Assembly (NCBI RefSeq): GCF_000420845.1
Contig: NZ_ATVS01000002.1
Span: forward strand, 124,001 to 188,000
Source of the DNA: Butyrivibrio sp. AE3009
Lineage (GTDB): Bacteria; Bacillota; Clostridia; Lachnospirales; Lachnospiraceae
Reading direction: 5' to 3'
DNA length: 64,000 nt
Each line of letters starts with the position of its first letter. The first letter of the stretch is position 1. The notes under the pieces were generated by a model. That model was given only the letters and a program-made list of their open reading frames with translations. It was not told the DNA's origin and ran no database searches. A program made the translations under genes and the position numbers. Shown here piece after piece: positions 35,831 through 44,585 of this stretch.

Positions 35831-36796
35831 ATGATTTCAGTACTGCTCTCTGTTTATAACAGAGAGCAGTATTTAAGGAAATGTATAGACAGTGTTCTTG
35901 CGCAGAATGCTGATTTTGAACTGATAATTGTAGAGGACGGAAGCACCGATGGTTCCGGGGCTATCTGTGATGAGTATGCCAAAGAGTACTCAAACATAAG
36001 AGTTATCCATCAAAAGAATCAGGGAATAAGTGTGGCACGCAATGTGGCACTTGATGAAGCAAAAGGGGATTTCATCATGTTCCTTGACAGTGATGATTAT
36101 TTGCCGGCGGGGAGTTTTGAGACGCTGTTAAGGCTCCAGGAAGAAAACGACGCTGATTGTGTTGCCGGCAATTATGCCTGCTGCAATGATGATGGCTCTT
36201 TCGACAAAGTAATAGATATTCCGGACAAATACAATAACAGACTGCTTACAAACAGAGAAATCTGCGAACTGCTATTGTACTCAGGTGAAACCCATGTGCT
36301 TATCGTATCCTGGGGGAAACTTTTTAAAAGAGAGGTTTGGGATAATATCAGGTTCCCTAACGAAGTTGTAAAGAGCGAGGATCAGTTTGTGTTCCCTGCG
36401 CTGATGGAAAAAATGCCAAGGTTTTATTATACCAACAAGATTGTATATAACCAGGTGTTTTCCAATAGCAGTATCACAAGAAGTCCGTTTTCAAGAGAAC
36501 ATCTTTTTGATGCTGAAGGTGTTGCTATCGTAATCGGTTATCTAATGGATAAGGGGTATTATGATATTGCACTCTATAAGTTTGGTGTTGGAACGAGAAG
36601 GATCATCAACATGAAACGAGTGCTTGAGGACAACGAATCTAAAGCAGAGATTAAGAGGCTGTATAAAGTTTACTGCGACATTGCCGAGAAGCTGTCGCCG
36701 CATTTGACTTTTAACAATAAACTAAGGATGGCCCTTTACAGAATAAATATGGATGTTTATGCCCACATCAGAGATCGGATGTGTGATTCAAAGTGA
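35831..36796 (+). CDS. Family 2 glycosyltransferase
   Basis: About 321 residues. The N-terminal GT-A domain begins [14 protein letters not shown], with EDGSTDGSG for nucleotide binding and FLDSDDYL holding the DxD-type metal site. It transfers a sugar from a nucleotide donor to a cell-surface glycan precursor; donor and acceptor are unknown. No membrane helix is seen. GAGGGAGAAG favours ATG 35831 over the in-frame ATG at 35807. It lies between a peptidase and queA and its stop nearly touches queA, so co-transcription is likely. Confidence 0.87.
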   Translation: MISVLLSVYNREQYLRKCIDSVLAQNADFELIIVEDGSTDGSGAICDEYAKEYSNIRVIHQKNQGISVARNVALDEAKGDFIMFLDSDDYLPAGSFETLLRLQEENDADCVAGNYACCNDDGSFDKVIDIPDKYNNRLLTNREICELLLYSGETHVLIVSWGKLFKREVWDNIRFPNEVVKSEDQFVFPALMEKMPRFYYTNKIVYNQVFSNSSITRSPFSREHLFDAEGVAIVIGYLMDKGYYDIALYKFGVGTRRIINMKRVLEDNESKAEIKRLYKVYCDIAEKLSPHLTFNNKLRMALYRINMDVYAHIRDRMCDSK

Positions 36797-36804
36797 GAAA
36801 TACT

Positions 36805-37860
36805 ATGAGTGAAAATGAAATGTTAGGACTGTCTACCGCGGATTATTATTTTGATCTTCCGGAAGAACTGATTGCTCAGGATCCCATGGAAAAAAGGGAT
36901 GAGTGCAGACTGCTGGTTGTTGATAAGGAAACCGGAGAGACAGAACACCACAAATTTAATGAAATTATAAATTACCTTAATCCGGGAGATTGTCTGGTTC
37001 TTAATAACACCAAGGTAATCCCAGCAAGGCTTCTCGGACAGAAGGAGGAGACAGGCGCAGCAGTTGAGATTCTGCTTCTTAAGAGAAAAGAAGCTGATGT
37101 CTGGGAAACTCTGGTTAAGCCCGGTAAGAAGCTTCGCCCCGGTGCGAGAGTAACCTTTGGAGATGGAATTCTGAAGGCGGAGATTCTTGATATTGTGGAT
37201 GAAGGCAATCGACTTGTTAAGTTTTACTACGACGGAATATGGGAAGAGGTTTTGGACAGACTTGGTGAGATGCCGCTTCCTCCTTACATTACCCATAAGC
37301 TTCAGGACAAGAATATGTATCAGACGGTCTATGCCAAGTATGAGGGATCGGCTGCTGCACCTACTGCAGGACTTCATTTTACAGAGGAGCTTCTTAAAAA
37401 AATCGAGGACAAGGGTGTTGATCTTGCCTATGTAACTCTTCATGTGGGTCTTGGTACCTTCAGACCCGTTAAGGTTGACAATGTAAAAGAGCATCACATG
37501 CACACTGAGTGGTATCAGGTTACCCAGGAGGCTGCCGATAAGATAAACAGAGCCAAAGAAAACGGCCATAAGGTAGTCTGCGTCGGGACAACCAGCTGCA
37601 GGACAATAGAGAGTGCAGCTGATGAGAATGGCAGACTTACTGCCTGCAGCGGCGATACTTCGATATTTATCTATCCGGGATATAAGTTTAAGGTCCTTGA
37701 TAATCTGATCACCAACTTCCATCTTCCTGAGTCAACACTGGTTATGCTGGTATCCGCACTTGCGGGAAGAGAGCATGTTCTGGCTGCTTACGAGGAGGCC
37801 ATTAAGGAGAAATACAGATTTTTCTCCTTTGGAGATGCCTGCCTGTTTTACAAAAAGTAA
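36805..37860 (+). CDS. queA: S-adenosylmethionine:tRNA ribosyltransferase-isomerase
   Basis: About 351 residues. QueA adds a ribosyl group from SAM to 7-aminomethyl-7-deazaguanine in tRNA, forming epoxyqueuosine. Signature blocks are [37 protein letters not shown] and [20 protein letters not shown]. No other queuosine genes are in the window. The exact start is uncertain among GTG 36793, ATG 36805 and ATG 36820; ATG 36805 keeps the conserved N-terminus and does not overlap the glycosyltransferase stop. Confidence 0.93.
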   Translation: MSENEMLGLSTADYYFDLPEELIAQDPMEKRDECRLLVVDKETGETEHHKFNEIINYLNPGDCLVLNNTKVIPARLLGQKEETGAAVEILLLKRKEADVWETLVKPGKKLRPGARVTFGDGILKAEILDIVDEGNRLVKFYYDGIWEEVLDRLGEMPLPPYITHKLQDKNMYQTVYAKYEGSAAAPTAGLHFTEELLKKIEDKGVDLAYVTLHVGLGTFRPVKVDNVKEHHMHTEWYQVTQEAADKINRAKENGHKVVCVGTTSCRTIESAADENGRLTACSGDTSIFIYPGYKFKVLDNLITNFHLPESTLVMLVSALAGREHVLAAYEEAIKEKYRFFSFGDACLFYKK

Positions 37861-37921
37861 ATGCTTTGTTACAATAAAATGGTAACTAAAAGCCGTTTAT
37901 TTTTATGGGGAACATGAGCAG

Positions 37922-38275
37922 ATGGAAGAGAGAAGAAAGAATAAGAGGTTAGAGCTTACCGGAGAACTTATTTTGAATCAGCTTGGCGGAAACGGTGAGG
38001 CAAAGACAGCCAGAATAGATATCCATGACTGTTCCAGAGACGGATTGGGTTTTAACTGCAGCAATCAGCTTGTCATAGGTGATAACTATGAGGCTAATCT
38101 GACTATCTGGACCAAGGAAGTCCTTCATGTCTTTGTGCAGATAGTAAGAGCTGTTAAGCTTGAGGATACTTTTAACTACGGCGGAATCTTTATCGGAATG
38201 CCTGATGCGGACAAGATGCGTATTGAGGTATATGAGACCGTTAAGGACACATTGGAGGCAGAACATAACGCTTAA
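37922..38275 (+). CDS. Small PilZ domain protein
   Basis: A 117-residue stand-alone PilZ domain, a cyclic-di-GMP receptor. Both ligand motifs are present: the RxxxR motif at the N-terminus (RRKNKR) and the DxSxxG motif (DCSRDGLGF) about 30 residues later. A single PilZ domain must act through another protein. It lies alone, between queA and the ugd gene. Confidence 0.85.
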   Translation: MEERRKNKRLELTGELILNQLGGNGEAKTARIDIHDCSRDGLGFNCSNQLVIGDNYEANLTIWTKEVLHVFVQIVRAVKLEDTFNYGGIFIGMPDADKMRIEVYETVKDTLEAEHNA

Positions 38276-38306
38276 ATTGATTAATATTCCATTATGGAGT
38301 AAGATT

Positions 38307-38335
38307 AGGAGGGCACTTTGTGCCCTCCTATATTT
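38307..38335 (+). terminator. Probable terminator after PilZ gene
   Basis: AGGAGGGCAC pairs perfectly with GTGCCCTCCT around a three-base loop. The following T-tract is short and interrupted. Confidence 0.65.
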
Positions 38336-38373
38336 TGCGAATAAGCAATTATGACTAAAGAGAGGTAATGATT

Positions 38374-39558
38374 TTGAAAATTGCAGTTGTAGGAACCGGC
38401 TATGTTGGCCTTTCCAATTCAATTTTACTTTCCCAATACAATGATGTAACAGCAGTTGATGTTATCCCTGAGAAGGTTGAGATGATCAACAACAGGAGAT
38501 CACCCATTGTTGACAAGGAGATAGAGGAGTATCTTAAGAAGGATTCTTTGAGACTCCATGCCACTCTCAATGCATCTGAGGCTTATGAAGATGCGGACTT
38601 TGTAATTGTTTCCACACCCACCAACTATGATGAGAAGATGAACTATTTTGACACATCTTCCGTTCTTAGCGTCATCGATCAGGTCAGAAAAGAGAACCCC
38701 GATGCCTATATAGTTATTAAGTCCACTATTCCCGTTGGATATACCCAGGAACTTCTTGAGGAGTATCACACAGATCACATCATGTTCTCACCTGAGTTCC
38801 TGAGAGAAGGTCATGCTCTGTATGATAATCTGTATCCGTCAAGAATTATTGTGGGATATGACACCGACAGCGAGGAGGCAAGGGAAAAGGCTGAGCTTTT
38901 TGCCGGACTTCTCAAGCAGGGAGCCATCAAGGAGGATGTTCAGGTACTCTTTATGAACTCCACAGAGGCTGAGTGTGTTAAGCTTTTTGCCAACACTTTC
39001 CTGGCACTTAGAGTTTCATACTTCAACGAGCTTGATACCTATGCAGAGGTAAGAGGACTTAATACCAGAAATATCATCGATGGTGTCTGCCTTGATCCCA
39101 GAATCGGTAATTTCTATAACAATCCTTCCTTTGGCTACGGCGGATATTGCCTTCCCAAGGATACCAAGCAGCTTCTTGCCAATTATGAGGATGTACCCAA
39201 TAACCTCATTACAGCAATCGTAGATGCCAACAGAACCAGAAAAGATTTCATCGCAGACAGAATCTGGGCACTCAAGCCCAAGAAGGTTGGCGTATACAGG
39301 CTTACCATGAAGGCCGGTTCCGATAACTTCAGACAGTCAGCCATCCAGGGCATCATGAAGAGAATCAAGTCCAGAGGTATTGAGTGCGTTGTATACGAAC
39401 CTACACTCAAGGATGATGATTTCTTTAATTCCAAGGTCGTAAGAGATCTTGACAGCTTCAAGAAAGAATGCGATTTTATCATCGCCAACCGTCTCACTCC
39501 TGAGCTTCAGGATGTAGTGGACAAGGTATATACCAGAGACCTGTTCGGCAATGAATAA
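38374..39558 (+). CDS. UDP-glucose 6-dehydrogenase family protein
   Basis: About 394 residues of the nucleotide-sugar dehydrogenase family. It oxidises UDP-glucose to UDP-glucuronate or a similar reaction, for capsule or surface polysaccharide. The Rossmann start [14 protein letters not shown], the central helix with [16 protein letters not shown] and the catalytic cysteine block [15 protein letters not shown] are all present. AGAGG at 38361-38365 is eight bases from TTG 38374 but only two from the in-frame ATG at 38368, so TTG is preferred. It is followed by a long inverted repeat. Confidence 0.88.
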   Translation: MKIAVVGTGYVGLSNSILLSQYNDVTAVDVIPEKVEMINNRRSPIVDKEIEEYLKKDSLRLHATLNASEAYEDADFVIVSTPTNYDEKMNYFDTSSVLSVIDQVRKENPDAYIVIKSTIPVGYTQELLEEYHTDHIMFSPEFLREGHALYDNLYPSRIIVGYDTDSEEAREKAELFAGLLKQGAIKEDVQVLFMNSTEAECVKLFANTFLALRVSYFNELDTYAEVRGLNTRNIIDGVCLDPRIGNFYNNPSFGYGGYCLPKDTKQLLANYEDVPNNLITAIVDANRTRKDFIADRIWALKPKKVGVYRLTMKAGSDNFRQSAIQGIMKRIKSRGIECVVYEPTLKDDDFFNSKVVRDLDSFKKECDFIIANRLTPELQDVVDKVYTRDLFGNE

Positions 39559-39570
39559 TAAATAAAAATT

Positions 39571-39658
39571 AGGGGCCTGTCCCCATTAACAAACTGTGAA
39601 CAGCAATGAATATCGCAAGTCTGTGAAGTTCACAATTTGTTGATGGGGACAGGCCCCT
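39571..39658. repeat. Long inverted repeat with GGGGACA ends
   Basis: Two 31-bp arms (39571-39601 and 39628-39658) are complementary except at two positions, and enclose a 26-bp loop. The ends read AGGGGCCTGTCCCC and GGGGACAGGCCCCT. This style of GGGGACA/TGTCCCC palindrome resembles REP-like intergenic repeats found in many Firmicutes. A T-run follows, so it may also terminate the ugd transcript. No transposase gene is nearby. Confidence 0.8.
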
Positions 39659-39741
39659 TTCAGTTGAATTTGCTACTTTAAAGTGCTATAGTATAACTTA
39701 GAGATACTGAACAATACTGGCTTTTTGGGGGTTATACATAG

Positions 39742-40842
39742 ATGAACGGCGATATATACGGTTTTGTGGGACTTGGGCTTATCGGAGGCTCTATAGCAAG
39801 AGCAATCAGGAACAAGGAGCCTGATTCAACGATAATAGCCTACACACCGCACAGAGAGACTGTTGACACTGCCCATGCGGAGGGCGTTGTTGATAAGCCT
39901 CTTTATGAGATAGGAGAAGAATTTCGCAGTTGCGATTATATTTTTCTGTGTGCTCCGGTTGAGATCAATAATGAGAACCTGGAGAAACTGGTGCCATACC
40001 TGTCTGAGAAGACAACGATCACAGATATTGGCAGCGTTAAGAACAGCATCCATGAGGTGGTCAAAAGACTTGGTCTGGAGGACAGATTTATCGGCGGTCA
40101 TCCCATGGCCGGCACCGAGAGGATAGGCTTTAACAATTCCAAATCAGAGATACTCAAGAACGCATATTATATCCTGACCAAGACGGATTCAACACAGGAG
40201 GAACGTCTGTCAAGATATTACGAACTGGTTCGCATGATAGGAGCTATTCCGCTGGTGGTGCCCTTTGCTCAGCACGATTACATAACAGCGGCGATATCAC
40301 ATGTTCCTCATGTGATATCAGCTTCCCTTGTTAATCTGGTTCATGACAATGATTCAGAGGATGAACTGATGAAGACCATTGCTGCAGGAGGTTTCAAAGA
40401 TATTACAAGAATATCTTCTTCCTCCCCTGTTATGTGGCAGCAGATCTGTATGACCAATTCCGGCAATGTTTCGGAACTTTTAAGCAAGTACATAGATTCT
40501 CTTTGCGATATTAAGAAAGCTATTGATGATCACGACAAGGACAGGCTGTTTGAGTTCTTTTCATCTGCAAGAAGCTACAGAGAGTCCTTTATCGAGACCT
40601 CCAGCGGGCCGATCAGGACATCCTATGTGGTCAGAGTTGAGATCGATGACCAGCCGGGACGTCTTGCCAAGGTCGCAACGCTTTTGTCTGATAACGACAT
40701 TAACATCAAGAATATCGGTATCGTGCACAACAGAGAATATGAGAGAGGTACACTTCGCATCGAACTCCATGACAGGGAGGGACTTGACAGAGCTACCGAG
40801 CTGCTTAGGGATAACAGCTACAATATTTATACCAATCATTGA
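39742..40842 (+). CDS. tyrA: Prephenate dehydrogenase
   Basis: A 366-residue enzyme of tyrosine synthesis, oxidising prephenate to 4-hydroxyphenylpyruvate. A Rossmann domain opens with GFVGLGLIGGS, followed by TDIGSVKNS and GGHPMAGTER, and a helical dimer domain. The last 75 residues (about 288-366) form an ACT domain (VVRVEIDDQPGRLAKVATLLSD), which suggests feedback control by an aromatic amino acid. A likely -10 (TATAGTATAACT) lies about 40 bp upstream. aroA follows after 23 bp, forming an aromatic amino acid operon. Confidence 0.94.
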   Translation: MNGDIYGFVGLGLIGGSIARAIRNKEPDSTIIAYTPHRETVDTAHAEGVVDKPLYEIGEEFRSCDYIFLCAPVEINNENLEKLVPYLSEKTTITDIGSVKNSIHEVVKRLGLEDRFIGGHPMAGTERIGFNNSKSEILKNAYYILTKTDSTQEERLSRYYELVRMIGAIPLVVPFAQHDYITAAISHVPHVISASLVNLVHDNDSEDELMKTIAAGGFKDITRISSSSPVMWQQICMTNSGNVSELLSKYIDSLCDIKKAIDDHDKDRLFEFFSSARSYRESFIETSSGPIRTSYVVRVEIDDQPGRLAKVATLLSDNDINIKNIGIVHNREYERGTLRIELHDREGLDRATELLRDNSYNIYTNH

Positions 40843-40865
40843 CGTATAGCAACAGGAGGATGCAT

Positions 40866-42194
40866 ATGATTGCATTGGAAAAAGCGGCAAAACCCTTAAG
40901 GGGTGACGTTTTTGTACCGGGAGACAAGTCGATTTCCCACAGAAGTATTATGTTTGGTGCCATATCGGAGGGAACCACCGAGATTACAGGTTTCTTGGAG
41001 AGCGCCGACTGCTTGTCAACCATTGATTGTTTCAGAAAAATGGGAATTATTATCGATCATTCCATGAGACCCTCCAACGGAGTTCCGGTTATAACTGTTC
41101 ACGGCAAGGGACTTGGCGGCCTTAATGCGCCTAAGGATACCCTTTACACCGGCAACAGCGGAACAACCACCAGGCTCATGTCAGGAATTCTTGCAGCCCA
41201 GCCCTTTGACTGCAATATCACAGGCGACAGTTCCATTGAAAAAAGGCCCATGAACAGAGTTATGAAGCCCCTTAATCAGATGGGGGCAGACATTACTTCT
41301 CTTAGAGGTAACGAGTGTTGTCCTCTTCATATTTCGGGAGGCAAGACTCTTAGGGGAATTAATTACAGGAGTCCGATAGCGTCGGCACAGGTTAAGTCGG
41401 CAGTCCTTCTTGCGGGATTATATGCAGTGGGAGATACGGTTGTGTATGAACCGGCCCTTTCCAGGAATCATACGGAAATTATGCTGACAGCCTTTGGAGC
41501 GGATATTCATAATGAAGTGGCTACAGACGGCTCCGCAGCTGCAATTCTTCATCCCGGAATGCCTCTTCACGGAATTAAGATCAATGTTCCCGGTGATATT
41601 TCCTCTGCGGCATATTTCATAGCAGCAGCCCTTGTGGTACCCGGCTCAGAACTTCTTATCAGGAATGTGGGAGTTAACAGCACAAGAGACGGAATTATCA
41701 GAGTGCTTGGTCAGATGGGAGCGGATATTACGCTTCTTAATCTTGATGAGTCCCAGGAACCCAAGGCAGATATCCTTGTCAGATACAGTGAGCTCTCCGG
41801 AGGAGCAAACGGCAAATTCGAGATAGGAGGCAAGGATATACCGACTATGATAGATGAGCTTCCTGTTGTTGCTGTTATAGCAGCCTGTGCGGATTGTGAC
41901 ACCATTATCAGAGATGCAGCCGAACTTCGCGTCAAGGAGTCCAACAGAATAGATGCCGTTGTTGAGAATCTAAAGGCTATGGGCTGTGACATAGAGGCCA
42001 CTGAGGACGGAATGATCATACATGGCGGCAAGCCTCTTCACGGAGCTGATATCAAGACCTATAATGACCACAGACTCGCCATGAGCTTTGCCGTCGCAGC
42101 GCTTGCGGCGGAGGGAACAACCAGGATTGTGGACGATCGCTGCGTCGGAATTTCATACCCAAGCTTTTTCAAAGATTTGCAGTCTCTGTTATAA
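40866..42194 (+). CDS. aroA: 3-phosphoshikimate 1-carboxyvinyltransferase (EPSP synthase)
   Basis: A 442-residue shikimate-pathway enzyme joining shikimate-3-phosphate and phosphoenolpyruvate. Motifs: FVPGDKSISHRSIM, LYTGNSGTTTRLMSG, RPMNRVMKPL, DELPVVAVIAA and RVKESNRIDAVVENL, then NDHRLAMSFAVAAL. AGGAGG at 40855-40860 sets the start at ATG 40866; earlier in-frame codons overlap tyrA. It is coupled to tyrA. Confidence 0.95.
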   Translation: MIALEKAAKPLRGDVFVPGDKSISHRSIMFGAISEGTTEITGFLESADCLSTIDCFRKMGIIIDHSMRPSNGVPVITVHGKGLGGLNAPKDTLYTGNSGTTTRLMSGILAAQPFDCNITGDSSIEKRPMNRVMKPLNQMGADITSLRGNECCPLHISGGKTLRGINYRSPIASAQVKSAVLLAGLYAVGDTVVYEPALSRNHTEIMLTAFGADIHNEVATDGSAAAILHPGMPLHGIKINVPGDISSAAYFIAAALVVPGSELLIRNVGVNSTRDGIIRVLGQMGADITLLNLDESQEPKADILVRYSELSGGANGKFEIGGKDIPTMIDELPVVAVIAACADCDTIIRDAAELRVKESNRIDAVVENLKAMGCDIEATEDGMIIHGGKPLHGADIKTYNDHRLAMSFAVAALAAEGTTRIVDDRCVGISYPSFFKDLQSLL

Positions 42195-42254
42195 CGATAA
42201 TGTTTTAACCACTAGATGTAGTATAAAAATGCTTGTGCAAAACGTCTAAAATAC

Positions 42255-42283
42255 TTGTTTTAGTGCATCGTTTTTAGTAGAAT
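42255..42283 (+). promoter_or_regulatory. Promoter of EF-G-like gene
   Basis: TTGTTT at 42255-42260, a 17-bp spacer and TAGAAT at 42278-42283, the same pair of hexamers as at the second HU promoter. Confidence 0.6.
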
Positions 42284-42361
42284 ATTGTTATGAGATTTTT
42301 TGGGGGAAACTTCATATCTCATGAATAATACCCAAAATATTGCAACTGGAGGACCAAAGAT

Positions 42362-44452
42362 ATGAACGTTTATACAACTGACAAGATTAGAAACGTGGTA
42401 CTGCTCGGACATGGCGGTGCAGGCAAGACAAGTCTCTCTGAGGCAATGGCTTACCTGGCAGGTATTACATCCAGAATGGGGAAAGTAGAAGACGGAAATA
42501 CTATCAGCGATTTCGATAAGGAAGAGCAGAAGAGACATATTTCCATCAGCACAACAACCATACCGCTTGAGTGGGATGGACACAAGATCAATCTTCTCGA
42601 CACACCGGGCTTTTTCGATTTTGTCGGTGAGGTGGAAGAGGCTATCAGCGTAGCAGATGCTGCTATCATAGTGGTATCCGGCAAGGCAGGAATTGAAGTT
42701 GGAACAGAGAAGGCTTGGGACCTTTGCGAGAAGTACAAGATTCCCCGCATGTTCTTTGTTTCAGACATGGACATCGATGATGTTTCCTACAGACAGGTAG
42801 TACAGGATCTTACCGATAAGTATGGTAAGAAGATGGCTCCTTTCAATCTCCCTATTCGTGAGAATGAGAAGTTTGTAGGTTATGTAAATGTAATTCAGGA
42901 GAAGGGCTTTAGGTGGCAGGGCAAGGAAGTTGTTGAGATTCCTGTTCCTGAATATAATGAGGCCAACCTCAAGCTTTTCCGTGACACTCTTATTGAGTCC
43001 GTAGCTGAGACCTCCGAGGAGTTCATGGAGAGATATTTCGGCGGTGAGACCTTCTCAGAAGCTGAGATCAGAGCCGCTGTTCGTTCTAACGTTTGTGATG
43101 GCTCCATCGTTCCTATCGAGATGGGATCCAGCACTCTTTGTCAGGGTATCTATACCCTCCTTGATGATATAGTTAAATATATGCCCAGCCCTGAGAACCG
43201 TAAGATGGCAGGCATTAATACCAATACAAATGAGATCTTCGAAGCTGACTTTGATTTTGCTAAGCCTAAGACAGCTTTCGTATTCAAGACCATGATCGAT
43301 CCTTTCATCGGTAAGTACTCACTTATCAAGGTTCGCTCCGGCGTACTCAAGCCCGATGATCAGATGTACATCGCAGGCAAGGATCAGGATGTGAAACTTG
43401 GCAAGCTCTATATTCTTCAGGGCAACAAGGCTACTGAGGTTTCAGAGCTTCATGCCGGAGATCTCGGTGCTCTACAGAAGCTTGACATTTCTACAGGAGA
43501 TACACTTTCAACCAAGGCTACTCCTGTACAGTATGCTAAGATGGATATTTCACAGCCATATACCTACATGAGATATCACGCTCAGAACAAGTCCGATATC
43601 GACAAGATTGCGCAGTCTCTTGCTAAGCTTTCAGCTGAGGATCAGACTCTTAAGGTTGTCAATGATGCCGAGAATCGCCAGACTCTGCTCTATGGTATGG
43701 GCGACATGCACCTTGAGGTTGTTCAAAGCAAGCTCCTTAATGTATACAAGGTTGCCATTGATCTTACCAAGCCCAAGGTTGCTTTCAGAGAGACCATCCG
43801 CAAGAATTCCGATGTGGAATACAAGTACAAGAAGCAGACCGGTGGTCACGGACAGTACGGACATGTTAAGATGCGCTTCGAGCCTTCAGGTGATCCCTCG
43901 ACACCTTATGTATTTGATCAGGTAGTCGTAGGCGGAGCAGTTCCCAAGAACTTCTTCCCTGCAGTTGAGAAGGGTATAAATGAATCTGTTCAGAGAGGAC
44001 CTCTTGCAGCATATCCCGTAGTTGGCGTTAAGGCTACATTGTATGATGGATCCTATCACCCTGTAGATTCTTCCGAAATGGCCTTCAAGGTTGCAGCATC
44101 CGGAGCCTTCAAGAAGGGCTTCATGGAAGCTGGCCCTGTACTTCTTGAGCCCATTGTATCTCTCAAGGTTACCGTGCCCGACAGCTTCACCGGAGACGTT
44201 ATGGGTGACCTTAACAAGAGAAGAGGTCGTGTGCTCGGAATGAATCCTTCACTTACAGGTAAGCAGGTGATCGAGGCCGAGGTTCCTATGATGGAACTCT
44301 ACGGATATTGCACACAGCTTCGTTCCATGACAGGAGGAAGCGGTGACTTCGAGTATGAATTTGCAAGATACGAGCAGGCTCCTTCAGATGTTCAGGCTAA
44401 GGAAGTTGCAGACAGAGCTGACAAGGTTGCAGCTGCCAACTCTGAGGAATAA
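42362..44452 (+). CDS. EF-G paralogue (EF-G2-like GTPase)
   Basis: A 696-residue translational GTPase with all five EF-G domains. The P-loop is GHGGAGKTSL and the G3 motif LLDTPGFFDFVGEV. Switch I reads RHISISTTT rather than the canonical RGITI. The G4 guanine-specificity motif NKxD reads SDMD at 134-137, losing the Asn and Lys. Domain IV keeps GSYHPVDSSEMAFK. These traits match the EF-G2 group rather than the main fusA. Role may be in ribosome recycling, special translation, or unknown. Strongly used codons and its own promoter suggest high expression. Confidence 0.85.
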   Translation: MNVYTTDKIRNVVLLGHGGAGKTSLSEAMAYLAGITSRMGKVEDGNTISDFDKEEQKRHISISTTTIPLEWDGHKINLLDTPGFFDFVGEVEEAISVADAAIIVVSGKAGIEVGTEKAWDLCEKYKIPRMFFVSDMDIDDVSYRQVVQDLTDKYGKKMAPFNLPIRENEKFVGYVNVIQEKGFRWQGKEVVEIPVPEYNEANLKLFRDTLIESVAETSEEFMERYFGGETFSEAEIRAAVRSNVCDGSIVPIEMGSSTLCQGIYTLLDDIVKYMPSPENRKMAGINTNTNEIFEADFDFAKPKTAFVFKTMIDPFIGKYSLIKVRSGVLKPDDQMYIAGKDQDVKLGKLYILQGNKATEVSELHAGDLGALQKLDISTGDTLSTKATPVQYAKMDISQPYTYMRYHAQNKSDIDKIAQSLAKLSAEDQTLKVVNDAENRQTLLYGMGDMHLEVVQSKLLNVYKVAIDLTKPKVAFRETIRKNSDVEYKYKKQTGGHGQYGHVKMRFEPSGDPSTPYVFDQVVVGGAVPKNFFPAVEKGINESVQRGPLAAYPVVGVKATLYDGSYHPVDSSEMAFKVAASGAFKKGFMEAGPVLLEPIVSLKVTVPDSFTGDVMGDLNKRRGRVLGMNPSLTGKQVIEAEVPMMELYGYCTQLRSMTGGSGDFEYEFARYEQAPSDVQAKEVADRADKVAAANSEE

Positions 44453-44469
44453 TTTTACAGTAAGTATCA

Positions 44470-44499
44470 GCCTCCCGGTATTTTCCGGGAGGCTTTTTT
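44470..44499 (+). terminator. Intrinsic terminator after EF-G2
   Basis: GCCTCCCGG pairs perfectly with CCGGGAGGC, followed by six Ts. Confidence 0.9.
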
Positions 44500-44585
44500 A
44501 CGATGGGGCTTCCCTGCTTTAAATCTTTAATATTTTTTAATATTCTTTTTGTTATCGATATTTAGTTTTATGTTAATATAAAATT

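Noticed and set aside
36823..37722. Reverse-strand frame of 299 codons opposite queA
   Set aside because: queA is well conserved in the forward frame; the reverse frame is a codon-bias shadow.
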